From contig NC_087378.1 of assembly GCF_963675165.1 (NCBI RefSeq), forward strand, positions 1,543,525-1,607,524: 64,000 nucleotides of DNA. Direction: 5' to 3'. Shown here piece after piece: positions 20,378 to 30,281 of this stretch. Both the position numbers and the translations under genes were made by a program. This stretch comes from Halichondria panicea. Its lineage: Eukaryota > Porifera > Demospongiae > Suberitida > Halichondriidae. How positions within the stretch are numbered: position 1 is the first letter of the stretch; each line of letters begins with the position of its first letter. A model generated the notes under the pieces. That model was not told where the DNA came from. It saw only the letters and a list, made by a program, of their open reading frames with translations, and did not search any database.

Positions 20378-21285
20378 TCAGTTAATGTTAACATAATTTG
20401 CACGACTTGCTTTTCCCTGAGGCAACACATCCTCGTACCAATGAACTGGCTCAATGCTCTCATACTCTCCCTCTGTTGCTGCCGGGGCTTGTGAGTCATC
20501 GATCCTCTGTCTCCGTGGTTTCTTTGTCTGCTCATTCTGCTCATAGGTAATGTTCTTCTTGAGTACTAAAGCATAAGCTTCGTTGGGCTGCTCAATCCCT
20601 GCAAAAGTTGATGACCAATCCACTCTTCCATCTGACTCTGGAACCTCAACTGCATGTCAATTGTTCAAGACAAGTTGACGAATGATTTTGGCACCTTCAT
20701 TTCGTTTCCGTTTCCTTAAAATCACAAAGACAGGTCCAACGGCGGTGACCACAAGCAATAGCAGAATCACCAAACCTAAAAATGTGCATGATAGGCATTC
20801 TTTTAGAGTGTACCTTAACCTGAATCCATTCAAAGTAAACGGCATAGATATTTACAAAACTGATGGTTTCTCATGCTATACAAAGTTTGTGCTCTGTAGG
20901 TATTGACTTACCAGCTATAGCTGCATGCTGCTGTGACAGTGAATGGGGAGAATCGTTATGATACACTTTTACAGCATTAGAAACCTACCAGCGATAACTG
21001 ATGTTGGCAGGGACTCAATATCAGGAGGAGGTGGGTCTGTTTGTGGATCAGACGTTGGAGGTGTAGTGGGAGCAGCTGCAATGAAAAAAACAATGGATGA
21101 TGTTAGCTCTGATAATCTACAGAGGCACTTACTGGTGGGTGGATCCAGTTGGATAATGAGCGATACCTCTCCTTCAAAGATGGACTGTGAACTATTCCAA
21201 CAGTACACCACCACATAGCCATCACCAAAGGTTTCCTTCCGAACAACAGTAGAGCTTTCAGATGTGTTGATAAAATCAACTATAC
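20378..21285 (-). pseudogene. Receptor R2, 3' half only (hinge, TM, Tyr-rich tail)
   Basis: Paralogue of R1 cut at its 5' side. Pieces: end of the membrane-proximal domain (21133 to about 21283, with VVVYCWNSSQSIFEGEVSL), Pro-rich hinge 20989-21075, TM exon 20695-20775 (GLVILLLLVVTAVGPVFVIL followed by RKRKRNE) and tail exon 20378-20649. The tail is about 90% identical to R1 and keeps YESI and a C-terminal YVNI. No stop or frameshift in the remaining exons. The left boundary falls at 21285, the junction with duplicated SFXN5 intron sequence, so the 5' exons were lost in the insertion or rearrangement. It could be expressed as a fusion, but no signal peptide is present. Confidence 0.65.
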
Positions 21286-21660
21286 CTAGACAGAACCTAA
21301 ACAGGCGTCCACCAAAACCATTAGCAGAATGCAATATCAAAGGGAATCAGTATACAACATATCTGATGTATGTACATAGATCAAAATTATATTGTATGGA
21401 ATTGAGCCAGAGGGCTTCATTTAGGGGTGGGGGTAGGCGCTTGCCCTCCCTGGAAATTGAAGTTGTTGCATTATAGGCCAACACACTGTGTTACAGCCTG
21501 TGACACACCAAACAAACAAAGAGCTCTTAACACTACAATAATAGATCACAGGTTATTCAACAAAGCTACTCTATAAGTATACAGATGGTGATTCCGGAGT
21601 GAGTGGCTTATCTATCTAAAACATACATGAGGCAATTTGTCAGTTGAATGATCGTTAGTT
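21286..21660. repeat. SFXN5 intron 10 segment, copy in unit 1
   Basis: The stretch starting ACCTAGACAGAACCTAAAC is shared by 21286 onward, 27968 onward and 32272-32402. The first two copies also share about 250 bp more (GGCTTCATTTAGGGGTGGG to CTATCTAAAACATAC). In the intact gene it lies in intron 10 of SFXN5, between exons 10 and 11. Confidence 0.85.
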
Positions 21661-21788
21661 GGGTGTGGCCCAACCCTGGACGGGTTGGGAACCACTGCCA
21701 TGTCAGGATTTGTGTCACTGCAGACATGTTGCAGCCCAATCAGATTGTAGTGTTCAAGTGATGAAGGCGTGGCTTATTAACGACTCAC

Positions 21789-21862
21789 TGTAATTGTTCT
21801 AAATGGTCAGACATTCTGAACGGCATGAAGATCTTCTCACCAGTGTCAGGGTGGATGATTGC
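21789..21862 (-). pseudogene. SFXN5 exon 5 relic, unit 1
   Basis: Matches the [14 protein letters not shown] exon (36807-36887) with splice sites still recognisable, but 7 bp are missing near 21806, which shifts the frame. Exons 6-10 are absent between this and the intron 10 segment. Confidence 0.85.
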
Positions 21863-22291
21863 CTGAGGGGGAGGGGATTGGTAGAGAGAGTATTACCATG
21901 GATTCAGGAGTGTATAGATCTAGTTGCAACGTATAAAAACGTTGTTCACCGTAGGACAACTACAAAAGGCCTTGCTTCATAGTCAAGAACATTGAAATTA
22001 ATTAGTGACTTTGAACATACTATATAATATTATGACAGATCACTTTTTATCACTGTACAGTTGGCTGTATCAATTATTGTTAGAGTGTAAACGTAGTATA
22101 AATTTCTTTGTCAATTAACGAAATTAATAACTGTAGCTAAAAAGTATCCAAAAAACAATGTTCAAAAAGTTTTAGCAAGATCCTGAATCCTAAGGACTTG
22201 CCAGACAATAATTCCGACAACAGCAAATAACAGGAGTGTCCCCACCACAATGGCAGATACAGTACTTTTCAAGTAGGTTGAATATCATTCC

Positions 22292-22779
22292 AAGTTGAAT
22301 GTTGAAGTGAGTACTCACACCACTAAACCACAAAGCTGATACAACTGTAGGTGGCTGTCACAGCCTGTCAGTGTGATGATGCCCATGCATGATAATACAC
22401 AGCACTGACTACATGTGTGGGTGTTCATCTAGATACATATTCAAATGACTTGAGGTGCAGAGTGTTGCTACACTACTTAAGCAAACCAAGTAAGAGAATT
22501 AATGTACATCAGCAAAAGTACTGTAAAAGAATAGAGCATTTGTTCGGGAGAAGTGGAGATGTCGAACCAAAGTAGCAAAGGCATGGTCCTCATCCTATGT
22601 TGAATCCGTAAAACAGTGCTACAGATACTCTTTGAAAATCTAGGCACTTACTTAGGAGAAGTTCAAGCAAAGATACACATACATTTGTACATAATTATGA
22701 AGCTTGTGGGTAGATCATAATCATGATCAGCTTTGTTTTGTGGTTTAGTGGTGCGAGTACTCACTTCAACATTCAACTT
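22292..22779. mobile_element. Foldback element inside left arm of the RecQ transposon
   Basis: Starts AAGTTGAATGTTGAAGTGAG and ends with its reverse complement; the ~48-bp arms continue to AAAGCTGAT / ATCAGCTTT. It interrupts the left arm, whose continuation (AGCTGGGCGGAGCCCGGC) follows directly. Interior without coding potential. Confidence 0.75.
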
Positions 22780-22952
22780 AGCTGGGCGGAGCCCGGCACC
22801 CGTTCCCAACGGGTGGCCGGGTGACACGCTTATATAGGATTTGTACTGCTGCACTGAGGAGTGCAGCCCAATCAGATTGCAGTATTGCAAGTGGTTGGTT
22901 AACACCCACTTAGCTAGGTGGGTGTGCAGCTGGGCGGAGCTGCCTTGAGCAA

Positions 22953-24492
22953 AATGGAGAAAGTTACACAAGTTGTCACAGAAGCTGCTAACGAGCTTGG
23001 AAGTAGTCACTTCTTTTCTGAGAGACAGAGATGTCTTTGCTGTATTGCCTACTGGATTTGGAAAGAGCCTTTGCTATGCTTGTTTGCCTGCAGCATTTGA
23101 CAAAATATTGGAGAAGGAGAAAGGTCATTCTATTGTAGTAGTAGTAGTTACTCCAGTCCTCTGCTGGCCATCATTCATGATCAGGTATGTAAGGCTAGAT
23201 AGAACATACATATAATTATACGTACATGTGCATATGAGCTGTTTACACATAACTAGATCATTCTAAGCTGGATGCTTTTATTCTATTATTATATAGGTAG
23301 CCATCTATTGTTCTAAAGGCATCTCTAGCACATATGTCTCGGGCGAGATGTCTGATGCAGCTACAATGGATGCGATCTTCCACGGAAAGTATCAGCTAGT
23401 ATTCTTTACACCTGAAATGATCATCAGCAAGAAGCATTGGAGAAGACTTCTGGGGGGAGATGTGTATGCTAATAGACTCAAGGCTTTGATAATCGATGAA
23501 GCTCATTGTGTGAAGAAATGGTATGTATTTGACTCATCGTTTATTATTAACATGTGTACCAATAATATTATTGCAGGGGTGAGACTTTCAGGCAAATGCT
23601 GTTGAGAATTAGAGAAGTGCGCAGCCTCATTCCAACATCAGTTCATGTGATGGCGCTAACAGCAACAGCTACCCGAAGTGACATTTCATTCATTTCTCGT
23701 ATTGTTGGCCTAAGAAACCCATTTGTCATTACGAGAGTCCCAGTAATCCCAAATTTGATTTATGCTGTTGGATTGTTCAAAAGTATACCAGAGACATTCC
23801 AAAACTTGGCCCAGAAATTGGTAATCGAGAGAAACAAGTTTCCCACAACAATCATATATGGACGTTCTTTTGGTGTGTGGTGACATGTACCTCTTCTTTA
23901 AGGATTACCTTGGAGCTGCATTCACAAATCCTGATGATGCACCTGATCTTCCTGAATTTCGCCTCGTGGACATGTTTACAAGTGTCACTGATCCAGCCCA
24001 TAAATCTGAAATCATTCGTTTATTTAAGGGTGATGGCAATCTTCGCATTGTTGTAGCTACTATGGAATTTGGTATGGGTGTTGATTGTCCCAACATTCGG
24101 TAAATCATTCATGTTGGCCTGTCAGTAGCCTCGATCCCAGGCCGAGTTTTCGCTTTTATAACGGTTAGGCGAACAACTGGTTGTTCGCCTAACCGTTATA
24201 AAAGCGAAAACTCGGCCTGGGATCGAGGCTAGCCTGTCAGACGATATCAGTAGCTATGTACAAGAGACTGGTAGAGCAGGTCGAGATGGTAAACCATCAC
24301 GTGTAACCCTTTTGAAGGCAAGAATTTACCATCAAGTTGATAATGAGATTAAAGAATATGCTTCAAACTTCAACACTACAGATTGTAGAAGGGATAGTCT
24401 TTTCCGAAATATTGACAATTACAAACATGTTGATCTCGGTTTCAATTGCTTGTGCTGTGATATTTGTTCTAAGTCATGTTTATGTGGACAGT
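22953..24492 (+). pseudogene. RecQ-family helicase fragment of the transposon
   Basis: Helicase motifs in order, spread over several frames: I (LPTGFGKSLCYACLP, about 23047), II (IIDEAHCVKKW, 23490), III (ALTATAT, 23655), V (RIVVATMEFGMGVDCPNIRQ, about 24040) and VI (YVQETGRAGRDGKPS, 24250). The tail ends in a Cys cluster (CLCCDICSKSCLCGQC). Frameshifts separate the N-terminus from motif I and motif III from the following part. A MITE splits motifs V and VI. One intron seems present (about 23521-23577). The DEAH and TATAT motifs place it with RecQ 3'-5' DNA helicases; transposon-borne relatives are known from cnidarians and sponges. Non-functional as read. Confidence 0.8.
24126..24231. mobile_element. 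106-bp perfect-hairpin MITE, copy 1
   Basis: Near-perfect palindrome starting TAGCCTCGATCCCAGGCCGA and ending in its reverse complement, with only a few loop bases. Flanked by GCCTGTCAG on both sides (24117-24125, 24232-24240), a 9-bp duplication typical of Mutator-like elements. Inserted in the RecQ coding region. Confidence 0.95.
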
Positions 24493-24517
24493 GTGACCTA
24501 AGACTTAGTTACTTCTT

Positions 24518-24796
24518 TCAGCTAATTACAAATTTTATTTTCATTATTACCTGTGCTTCAAGAAAGCTGCTATATCTACCGAAACATTTCCTGCACATTT
24601 TGGGCAATCTGTTTTTATCACTGCCATTTACAATACTGTTAATGTCGACATCAGCACACATCTGTTCTTCCTCATTCTCCAGTAGCATTGTCCACAGGTC
24701 CAACACTTCCTTTCCAGCTGGACCATCAAGAGCTCTCCTGTTACCAGGCCTTGATAGCTCATCCCCACATCCAAAACATTGTAGCACTTGGGCCAT
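24518..24796 (-). CDS. Cys-rich ORF of the transposon, unknown
   Basis: 92 residues, starting MAQVLQCFGCGDELSRPGN close to the right inverted repeat and running toward the helicase, tail to tail. Two Cys pairs about 55 residues apart (CFGCG and MCRKCF) suggest a zinc-binding module like the N-terminal ZAD type; this is shape only. It may be the first exon of a longer protein whose rest has been lost. Not recognised. Confidence 0.4.
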   Translation of the reverse strand: MAQVLQCFGCGDELSRPGNRRALDGPAGKEVLDLWTMLLENEEEQMCADVDINSIVNGSDKNRLPKMCRKCFGRYSSFLEAQVIMKIKFVIS

Positions 24797-25168
24797 TCTT
24801 GCTCAGTACTTTATTTATTTAGTAGCAAAGTCATGTTGTTCAGTGCCAGCCAGTGTGGTGCAGTGCGGTGCATATTGCGTTTAACACCCACTTAAAATGA
24901 TTATATTCATGATGCTCCAAGCAGTATTACATAACACACAAGTACAAATCCTATATAAGCATGTCCCCCGACCTCCCGTCAGGGACGGTCGGGCTCCGCC
25001 CAACTACATTCAACTTTGAATGATTCAACCTACTTGAAAAGTACTGTATGGAGCATAGTCTGGCCTTTTGTGCTGCCTCATCCCCGGCCTGGATAGACCT
25101 ATTTTGATACAGCTGCACAGCCTGCAGGGAGAGGAAGAGATGGTCACTTTACAGTTGCATAATAATTA

Positions 25169-25720
25169 TGCCTCGGTGCGCATGCGCAAGCGAGGTATAC
25201 GGTAGTGTGTTTGTGTGTCTGTGTGTGTGTCTGTGTGTGTGTGTAGACTGCTACAGCTGCTTAAGGATGAATCAAGTGCAAGTAAGAGTTTCTATAGGCT
25301 TCTAGTCATGTTTACTTGGATTTTAATTCGTGGATTTGCAAAATAATGCTTCATTCTCGAGTTATGCCTAGTTTTGCTTACTTGGAATGCCATTGCAGCC
25401 TTTTCAGAAGAGCACGTAGCCAAACTTGTTTACCGAGTGTTACTACTCTACTTAGTAGTTAGCTCTGCACTAGAACGCTAGCTATTGGTAGCTGCAAGAG
25501 TGAGGAAGAGAGCTGCAAGGCTCTGCTGATGGCAGCCATTACTTGAACTTTTGGCATAGATAGTTTTTAACAACAATCATGGTCGATCATTACCCACTCA
25601 TTGAGTTTGCATGGAGTAAAATAATTTTATTGCAAAAAATAATGTTTAAAGCTATAATAATAGCTTTATGTGATGTAGCTTTGGCATCTCCACCGAGGCA
25701 TCAGCACCTTCGGTGCTTTC
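25169..25720. mobile_element. 552-bp interspersed repeat, copy 1
   Basis: Starts TGCCTCGGTGCGCATGCGCA, ends with a small hairpin and TTTC (CAGCACCTTCGGTGCTTTC), flanked by ATTA on both sides. Contains a variable (TG)n and no ORF. Inserted in intron 2 of dispanin D2. Confidence 0.9.
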
Positions 25721-25801
25721 ATTATAATGGCACTACAGTAGTGTATATGCACTGCACGTACACAACACTCATGCACAAAACACTATTATACCGTATAATT
25801 A

Positions 25802-25844
25802 TGCCTCGGTGCGCATGCACAAGCGAGGTATACGGTAGTGTGTT

Positions 25845-25875
<31 letters not shown>

Positions 25876-26368
25876 AGACCGCTACAGCTGCTCAAGGATG
25901 AATCAAGTGCAAGTAAGAGTTTCTATAGGCTTCTAGTCATGTTTACTTGGATTTTAATTCGTGGATTTGCAAAATAATGCTTCGTTCTCGAGTTATGCCT
26001 AGTTTTGCTTACTTGGAATGCTATTGCAGCCTTTTCAGAAGAGTCCGTAGCAAAACTTGTTCACCGAGTGTTACTACTCTACTTAGTAGTTAGCTCTGCA
26101 TTAGAACACTAGCTATTGGTAGTATAGTAGAGAGCTGCAAGGCTCTGCTGGACTTGCCATAATTTTAGACTTTAACTTTTGGCATCGATCGTTTTTAACA
26201 ACAATCATGGTTGATCATTACCCACTATTCGGTTGATTGCATGCAGCAAAATTAAAGATGTTATCATGATAATTATAATCAATGTGTGTATAAAAAGCTA
26301 GCTATTAGTAGTTTTATGTTATGTAGCTTTGGCACCTCCACCGAGGCATCAGCACCCGCGGTGCTTTC
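25802..26368. mobile_element. 552-bp interspersed repeat, copy 2
   Basis: About 90% identical to the copy at 25169-25720, same orientation, with ATTA at both flanks (25798-25801 and 26369-26372). The 81 bp between the copies is original dispanin intron, so these were two separate insertions. Confidence 0.9.
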
Positions 26369-27257
26369 ATTATAGTTAGTATGCATATGTACAGTGCATG
26401 CTAATAATTATAAGACTACTTTAGCTCTGATGGTGGTGACCTCGTACCTTTGCGTTATAATAGAAGGCTATTCGTCCAAAGAGGGCACAGCAAATGATGC
26501 CAAATATTATCAAGCCTCTGTTGACGGGTTCATTGCTGCTGTTACTGTTACTCTGAGGATGAGGCTGAGCATGAGGGACCGTGAATTTGTGAGAGGCTGG
26601 CTGCAATGGAATGAGTCAAATAATTATTTAGTAGTTACTATAATAATGGTGATCTCGCTGCAAGAGTGAGAATAGACAGGAAAATAGATTTAATATTCCA
26701 TTCCAAGCGATTACATACAATAATTATTATAAGAGCGAGCTTGTATTTAATATGAACACATTCTCAACACAATTCATACGTGTATAAACATACCTGATCA
26801 TATACAGGTGCCTTAGTGCTGCTGATGGTAGCAGGAGTGGTGTTGTAAGCCGGAGGGGCCTCATTTGCAGCTCAGTAGTCATCTTGTTAACGTATTTGGG
26901 TAAAAGCTCCTTCAGTAAAAGTTGATTGAGGATTATTTTGTGATTTCAAATGTGTACTATCTGCTTATATAGTCTATCTATAATTATGACCTAGGTTCAA
27001 AAACTCAAAGTGCAAAGTATCCCTTATACTAGCTTCCTCTAGTATATGCTGTATTATTACCACGTACTGTATGCATCTGTCATTCTAGTCAATTCTACAG
27101 TCTAAACTACTTGTTAAAAAACCGTGTCTGCCTTAACGTCTTCTCTCAAAATTCAGGCTCCATAACATCAATCTGTAACAAACAAAAGCTCTCCATGATT
27201 TTCATGCAGCTACTGATAGCTATTACCCCATACATCTATGACAACTGGTGTACCTCT

Positions 27258-27363
27258 TAGCCTCGATCCCAGGCCGAGTTTTCGCTTTTATAACGGTTAG
27301 GCAAACAACTAGTTGTTCGCCTAACCGTTATAAAAGCGAAAACTCGGCCTGGGATCGAGGCTA
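27258..27363. mobile_element. 106-bp perfect-hairpin MITE, copy 2
   Basis: Nearly identical to the copy at 24126-24231. Flanked by GTGTACCTCT on both sides (27248-27257, 27364-27373), a 10-bp duplication. It landed just after the exon 11 relic, next to its splice donor. Confidence 0.95.
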
Positions 27364-27967
27364 GTGTACCTCTATGATTTGTGGGAAGAGTGCTATGGAG
27401 GCTGGGAGGGCCAGTCCAAAACATGCTGTGCACATCATCGCTTGAATGGGCAGATGCATCTTTGGGAACTTACGAATAAAGTCAGTCCTGAAGAAAGATA
27501 AATTCAATGGAATGTTGTAGTTTTTTGGGACTTCCATCATAATTATATATAGCCATAAGGAATTATGGCACTGCAAAGCTGCATTGAATGTCGTGTTTTG
27601 GGACTATTATTATAATAGCCATAAGTGTATCAGAATACGTTGTACTTAAGAAGAACCTTTGTACTAGGAACCTTTGTGAATCACAAAGCTATAGAAATAT
27701 ATAGTTGTTTTGTTTTGGCTATAAAATTAATAGGCATACCATGGCTGCTGATAGCTAGAAGCATCTACATGTTTTTGAAAACAAGCAAGTACGTGACATA
27801 CAATGTACACAAAATTAATGATAATCATACAGCACACAGGAAGTGTATAGCTATGCACTTTAGACCAGCCAAAGGACATCATCGTGAGAACCTAGATATC
27901 ATATAATTAGAGGTCATTTTTCCCAACTCACAGGGACTCTACCCAATAACTCGAATTCTCACGCTAC

Positions 27968-28320
27968 CTAGACAGAACCTAAACAGACGTCCACCAAAAT
28001 CATAAGCAGAATGCAAAATCAAAGGGAATCAATACGTACATCCTGTATACAACACACCTGATGTATGTGCACAGATCAAAGTTATTGTATAGAATTGAGC
28101 CAGAGGGCTTCATTTAGGGGTGGGGGTGGGCGCTCGCCCTCCCTGGAATTTGCATTATAGGCCAACATACTGTGTTACAGCCTGTGACACACTAACCAAA
28201 CAAAGAGCTCTTAACACTACAATAATAGATCACAGCTAGGTTATTCAACAAAGCTACTCTATAAGTATACAGATGGTGATTCTGGAGTGAGTGGCTTATC
28301 TATCTAAAACATACACGAGG
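27968..28320. repeat. SFXN5 intron 10 segment, copy in unit 2
   Basis: Homologous to 21286-21660 over its whole length and to 32272-32402 over the first ~130 bp. Confidence 0.85.
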
Positions 28321-28800
28321 CAATTCGTTGCTTACAGTTGTAGGCAACGAATTGCCTTGTTGTGTGATACAAAATTGCTTGCCTGAGACCTGTTGCCTGA
28401 AGTTGATCTATGGTCAACATAATATTGCCTGAAAAATTATCATTATTTATCATTAAACCACAATACTTATGCTGTCATAATTATCTGAGCACGTATCAAA
28501 TGGCCATTTGTGAGTGGCGGAGGTTAGCGAACTGATTAATTTGTATGAAGAGAGACCCTGCGTTTACAATGCAAACTTCAAGAATTAATTTTGTATCCAT
28601 TGTCTGGTCTAAATGACACTATTACGACGATGCCTCCTTTTCCTTAGTGCTGTAACCAGTAGAACAGAGTTAACAACTATCCACCATATTTTTTTGGATA
28701 AAAAGTCAGAGTACAAGTATTGTATGCAACCAGTTGCTTGCTGATTGCTTTACAACAGTAGTAGGCAACAAATTGCCTGAAAGTTGCCTGGTGTACGGTG
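28321..28800. repeat. Region with inverted GGCAACGAATTGCCT words
   Basis: Starts within GAGGCAATTCGTTGCTTAC and contains repeated TAGGCAACRAATTGCCTG words in both orientations up to about 28795. It looks like a small foldback element absent from unit 1 at the same point. Boundaries uncertain; no ORF. Confidence 0.5.
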
Positions 28801-28824
28801 CCCTTAAGCTAAGCTGACTCATAC

Positions 28825-29020
28825 GTATATATAAAGGGTAATTTTTGTTGGTTCAAATTTGTGTACGAAACTACCCACTTACTGTATTTTAAATATTCTT
28901 ACAGCTCAGGATAGTGACGTTGAACCTAATTGTGCCAGAAAAGTTTCATTTTCATAGGTGCTCTACTGACACGAAAAGTACGAACATTTCCACTATACGA
29001 AAATAACCTGCTATACGGTA
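28825..29020. mobile_element. MITE, CCGTATAGC family, copy 2
   Basis: Shares the CAGCTCAGGATAGTGA core with copy 1 (11923-12108), and has the right end ATAACCTGCTATACGGTA. Confidence 0.7.
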
Positions 29021-29025
29021 GATAG

Positions 29026-29357
29026 TTGGGTGTGGCCCAACCCTGATGCTCACGTAGGGTTGGGAATTTAACCACTGCCATGTCAGGGTTTGTGCCAACG
29101 GTATTTAGGATGTGGCTAGGTCATGCCACTAGCTCTATTGATTTAGCGTGTTCTTGGCTCAAGCTGGCTTGTCTTACTATTGTTACATTTTGATTTGACT
29201 GAGACAATTTACTACTTACTGGCTCGTTATTGAGCCACGCCTTCATTACTTGAACACTACAATCTGATTGGGCTGCAACATTTCTGCAGTGACACAAACC
29301 CTGACATGGCAGTGGTTCCCAACCCTATGTGAGCGTCCAGGGTTGGGCCACACCCAA
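29026..29357. mobile_element. 332-bp foldback MITE (TTGGGTGTGGCCC ends)
   Basis: Perfect 20-bp inverted ends (TTGGGTGTGGCCCAACCCTG and reverse complement); similarity continues inward through ACCACTGCCATGTCAGGGTT for ~65 bp. A partial relative occupies 21658-21780 in unit 1. Confidence 0.85.
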
Positions 29358-30281
29358 TTAACGTATACAGTACCATTCTTGTTTTAGCATCGGACACTTG
29401 TTAAATTGTGGCCGCTACATTTTTCAAAACTGTGTTATCGCAAAACGTTCATTCCACAATAATTATGTACTTAATAAAACCCCAACCCAACACTGACACC
29501 TCAGTTCCTACAATATCCCTAAAAACAAAAATTTCCTGGGGGCCCCCTTAAATGGCCGTGTGAATATCCAGTTTGTATCCCATTTTACTGAAATATGACT
29601 TTGCCCTCCTGTCTATTTTTTGTATGTGAAGGCCGGCCAGAATTAAAATAAAACCAATGGACTAGCAAGAGTCAGTGTACTCACTTCTCAATAGCAGTCA
29701 TGATGATGGGAGGGATGACTAGGATGGGGGCAGGCAGGACAAACCTCGTTATAGCCGTCTGAGTCACAGCCTACAGGGGGAGTGAACATATCAGTGCTTA
29801 CAAAGGCAGGAAAGTTCCCATACTGGTTGGTACTAATCATGCATTGCATAGGCCTATACTTTACAAGTAGTTCTTTGCACCAAAATGTAACGAAGCATCC
29901 TCTCAAACAAGTTTCAGCAAACGATGGTTTATTGACTCACTGAAATGGTACGAATCCAGACATTCTGAACGGCATAACGATCTTCTCACCATGAAGATCT
30001 TTTTACCAGTGTCAGGTGGATGATTGCCTGAGGGGGTTGGTAGAGAGAGCATTACCATGGATTCAGGGAGTGTAGAGCTACTGCATGTATGTATGTTATG
30101 TAAATTTTATGTGGTGGACAACTAATTTCTTCATAGTCAAGAACATTAAAATTAATTAGTGACTTCAAACAACACTTATTGTCAGAGTGTACATGTAGTG
30201 TTGTCAATTGACGAAGATAATAATATAAAAATGTATAGATCTACATGAATTGTAGTTAAAAAGTGTCCAAAAAAACAATGC

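Larger units (their letters stand above)
22260..25046. mobile_element. 2.79-kb DNA transposon carrying RecQ-type helicase
   Basis: Perfect 24-bp terminal inverted repeats (left end begins CAGTACTTTTCAAGTAGG), flanked by TA at 22258-22259 and 25047-25048. Removing the element restores the sequence found in dispanin D3 (GGCAG-T-TATGGAGCA). The inverted similarity continues inward, with diverged arms sharing GGGCGGAGCCCG and TTATATAGGATTTGTACT, to about 22850 on the left and 24950 on the right. It contains a decayed RecQ-like helicase on plus, a Cys-rich ORF on minus, a ~490-bp foldback near its left end and a 106-bp hairpin MITE. No DDE or tyrosine-recombinase transposase was recognised, so it is probably non-autonomous or of an uncommon type. 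Confidence 0.85.
22165..26882 (-). pseudogene. Dispanin copy D2, disrupted
   Basis: Colinear with D3 but ruined. Exon 1 (ATG at 26882) has lost one G after MTTELQM and is out of frame. Exon 2 (about 26445-26650) has a TAA after RDHHYYSNY. Exon 3 is split by a 2.8-kb transposon: its 3' part is at 22165-22257 and its 5' part at 25049-25125. Intron 2 holds two copies of a 552-bp repeat. What remains of exon 2 (PVNRGLIIFGIICCALFGR) is still close to D3. Confidence 0.9.
27112..30035 (-). pseudogene. SFXN5 relics of duplicated unit 2 (exons 5, 10, 11, 12)
   Basis: Exon 12 copy (27112-27172) stops early (EPEF then TGA). Exon 11 copy (27370-27487) is full length and open ([20 protein letters not shown]). 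Exon 10 copy (29685-29770) is full length and open ([16 protein letters not shown]). Exon 5 copy (about 29938-30030) is scrambled by a small duplication around ATCTTCTCACC. Exons 6-9 and the 5' exons are missing, so no protein can be made. Order matches the intact gene. Confidence 0.9.

Noticed and set aside
22260-25046. Helitron or Crypton as source of the RecQ helicase
   Set aside because: Helitrons have no inverted repeats or target duplication and carry a Rep/Pif1-type helicase; no tyrosine recombinase is seen for a Crypton.
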